From Basidiobolus meristosporus CBS 931.73 (taxonomy: Eukaryota; Basidiobolomycota; Basidiobolomycetes; Basidiobolales; Basidiobolaceae): a stretch of DNA of 64,000 nucleotides. The first letter of the stretch is position 1; every line of letters begins with the position of its first letter. The notes under the pieces are model-generated. The model was given only the letters and a program-made list of their open reading frames with translations, was not told the origin of the DNA and did no database searches. The position numbers were made by a program, and so were the translations under genes. The stretch is taken from NCBI GenBank assembly GCA_002104905.1, contig MCFE01000278.1:40840-104839 (forward strand). Direction: 5' to 3'. Below, one piece after another: positions 61,905 through 64,000 of this stretch.

Positions 61905-64000
61905 TTGGCCCCTCCAATCATCAACAGTAGCCTGTTGATGCAAGGTCTATTAAATATCGAGCAAAGCGGACAACAGCACAGCCAACAGTATCCTCAGGAA
62001 GTACCCGACGCAGTGCACCAACGTCGCTCTACAAAAATCCAGTCCAGGAAGATGAAAAATCAATCAAATGGTGGCTTTCCTCTCGACTTCATACTGGACA
62101 ATATGAGCAAGAGTAACGAGGCCGAATGCTCGACTTTCTATATTCCTCAAGAGTTGAGATGCCAGCTACAAAGCTTGAGCCTACAAGAGAACGTCCCTCT
62201 CTCTACTGTATTACTAGCAGCTTTCCTTGCTCTTATTCAGATTTATGCCAACCAAGGGGAAGCCTCTATTGCCATACCATTACGGGGACTAAATCCGGAA
62301 ACTATACGTGTGCACCACATGCGTATCTCGCGAGAGTATACGGTCAGGAAGCTTTTAGCTATTGTGGCGAAAGACCAGCTTGCCGAGTCGCCAACCATGC
62401 AGACTGAACAGCTAAGAACAGATCCCTCGGTTCAACTGTTGTTCAGCTTCAGTGACAACCCACCCACAGCGGAACCAGCTGTTGGAAATCAGACTACTTG
62501 CCTTGCGATCGAGCTTTATTTTCAACAGTCCGAATCAGCCTTGAATGGGTTCATTAGGTACCGAAAAGGCAGCTTCGAGCATCGCTCGATTCAAATGCTG
62601 ACTAAGCACTTCCTCAATCTTCTAGCAAGCTTTGTGGAGAATCCCAGTCAATGCGTTGAAGAGATCGACGTTATTGACGAAGACGAACGACAGAAACTTT
62701 TGGCGTGGAATGATACATCTAATGGCCCGACAATGGTACGATGATCGATTGTTTGCCCCACCAAGCATCAACAAACCCCGAAAACCGGGCGGTGCATTCC
62801 GAGATCAATATCTCACCTATGCAGAGCTTGATGACCGCTCCAGCAAACTGGCGAGACACCTGCTTCACTTAGGGGTGCGGCAGGAAATGATAGTTGCAGT
62901 CTGCATGGAACGATCACCATTTTTGATTATTTCGTATCTAGCCATACTGAAAGCTGGGGCGCGTATCTACCCATTGATCCCAGCTATCCCAAGTGAGCGA
63001 ATAGAGTTCATGCTGACGGATTCAGGGTGCTCTATTGTGTTGGCGGAAAGGCCCTCAGACAACCTGCCTCTGTTGACGTCGGTCAGGCGGCTCTACGTCG
63101 AACAAGATTGGGAAGTGATTGTGAAGGAGGGAAGCGCAGCAGGGACATCCCCAAAGGTTGCTACCCCTGCCAGCCTCGCCTACATGATGTACACATCGGG
63201 CTCTACCGGTGTACCAAAAGGCGTCTTAATAGAACAGCATTCGGTGATCCGATTGGTGTGGCAACGCGTCCTATTTCCAAGCCTCCACTCACGACAGAAT
63301 AGCGCAGATCGTCAATACCTCATTTGACCCTTCTACGCACTAGAGATCTGGTCGGCTCTGCTGAATGGAGGCCACGCTTGTGTGCATCAGTCGTGCAAGT
63401 ACGCTTGGATTTGGCCTTGTTGGAAAAAGAAGTTGTCCAAGCATGGCATTACCGCAATGGTGGCGCCGACAGCCTTATTCAACCCAAATCATGATAAATA
63501 GGCCTGCGCTACTGCGCCCTTTAAAGTGCGTCATGTTTGGCGGTGAGGCAGCCAATCCAAAGCTGGTTCGTAAATTCCTGGACCTGAAGCCTCGTGGACG
63601 GCTCCTTGAACCTGTATGGTATCACCCGAAGTCACCGTCTGCTCAACCTGGTTCGAGGTCACTGCGGTATCAGAACCGGGTTCCGCAGATTGGGCCAGCC
63701 GATTGCCAACAGCAGGGCTTACGTGCTGAACCACAACCTCAAGCTAGCCCCAATAGGCGCTGTAGGGGAATTGTATCTTGCTGGGGAAGGTTTGGCTCGA
63801 GGCTACCTGCACGCATCTGAAGAGAGATTCCTCATCAATCCGAACGCTGAATTCCAAAACGAAAGGATGTTCCGGACCGGGGATTTGGTCCGAAGAAGAT
63901 GCGATGGTAACCTCGAGTATTTAGGCCGCGTGGATGATATGGTGAAGATTCGTGGCCACCGAATCGAGCTATCGGAAGTGCAGAATGCTATAGCGGAGCA
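61905..64000 (+). pseudogene. Non-ribosomal peptide synthetase, C (partial) and A domains, frameshifted; runs off the edge
   Basis: Open from 61905 to 62744: the C-terminal half of a condensation domain (PLSTVLLAAFLALIQIYANQ; the catalytic HHxxxDG half is absent upstream) and the C-A linker (LTKHFLNLLASFVENP, DERQKLLAWNDTS). The adenylation domain then moves between frames: LTYAEL (A1, about 62815), A2 region near 62960 altered by two compensating shifts, intact A3 YTSGSTGVPKGV (about 63193-63228), a frame change near 63280, TAG at about 63342, FGGEAANPKLV (about 63537), NLYGIT (near 63610), A6 [14 protein letters not shown] (about 63760), RTGDL (A7, about 63877), [16 protein letters not shown] (A8, about 63925). 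It would activate one amino acid for peptide assembly. With at least four frame breaks and a stop it is almost certainly dead. Its thiolation domain would lie beyond 64000. Confidence 0.85.

Overview
The window looks like a repeat-swollen chromosome arm of a filamentous ascomycete (Pezizomycotina). The host genes at the right end have many short introns and fungal-type secondary-metabolism domains (cytochrome P450, NRPS). Everything left of about 57 kb is transposon debris. The debris is visibly poor in CpG, while the right 7 kb has ordinary CpG. No RNA genes or CRISPR arrays were seen. All motifs, frames and boundaries were read by eye; no database search was run.

Layout. 1-17.8 kb: two CACTA-like (Tnp2) DNA transposons, A (+) and B (-). 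A sits in B. B is also split by a TG...CA insertion that carries a 5.7-kb chromovirus (gypsy-1, TSD CCTAG), and by a second gypsy (gypsy-2 copy D). 17.8-20.2 kb: unresolved sequence and gypsy-2 scraps. 20.2-27.5 kb: an old Ty1/copia remnant split by gypsy-2 copy F (TSD CTAC). 27.5-31 kb: Tnp2 remnants H and J and a solo gypsy-2 LTR (TSD CCTG). 31-32.4 kb: weak copia-like debris and a repeated unknown ORF. 32.4-46.5 kb: a Russian-doll nest. Gypsy-3 is split by CACTA element C, which holds a nearly intact copia (TSD ATGAC) and a solo gypsy-3 LTR (TSD GTGG); the gypsy-3 3' LTR holds a solo gypsy-2 LTR (TSD GGGA). 46.5-47.2 kb: a 734-bp palindromic element (TSD AAT). 47.2-55.4 kb: gypsy-4 split by CACTA element I, the best-delimited copy (TIR CCCTATGAAAA, TSD TCT). 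55.4-56.5 kb: the second unknown-ORF copy and the 3' end of CACTA copy K. 57.3-58.8 kb: an unidentified broken minus-strand gene. 59.2-61.4 kb: a 12-exon P450 with all key motifs and one apparent 1-nt frameshift. 61.9 kb to the edge: an NRPS broken by several frameshifts.

How the parts fit. The CACTA-like family carries two divergent genes: a Tnp2 transposase on one strand, and on the other a roughly 640-codon protein (ORF2) seen in three copies that I cannot assign to a family. That two-gene element is the best candidate here for something undescribed. The two gypsy-2 copies share three nonsense codons although they inserted independently, so an already broken template was probably mobilised by proteins made elsewhere. 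The P450 and NRPS lie on one strand, about 460 bp apart, and look like a decaying metabolite cluster next to a repeat-rich block.
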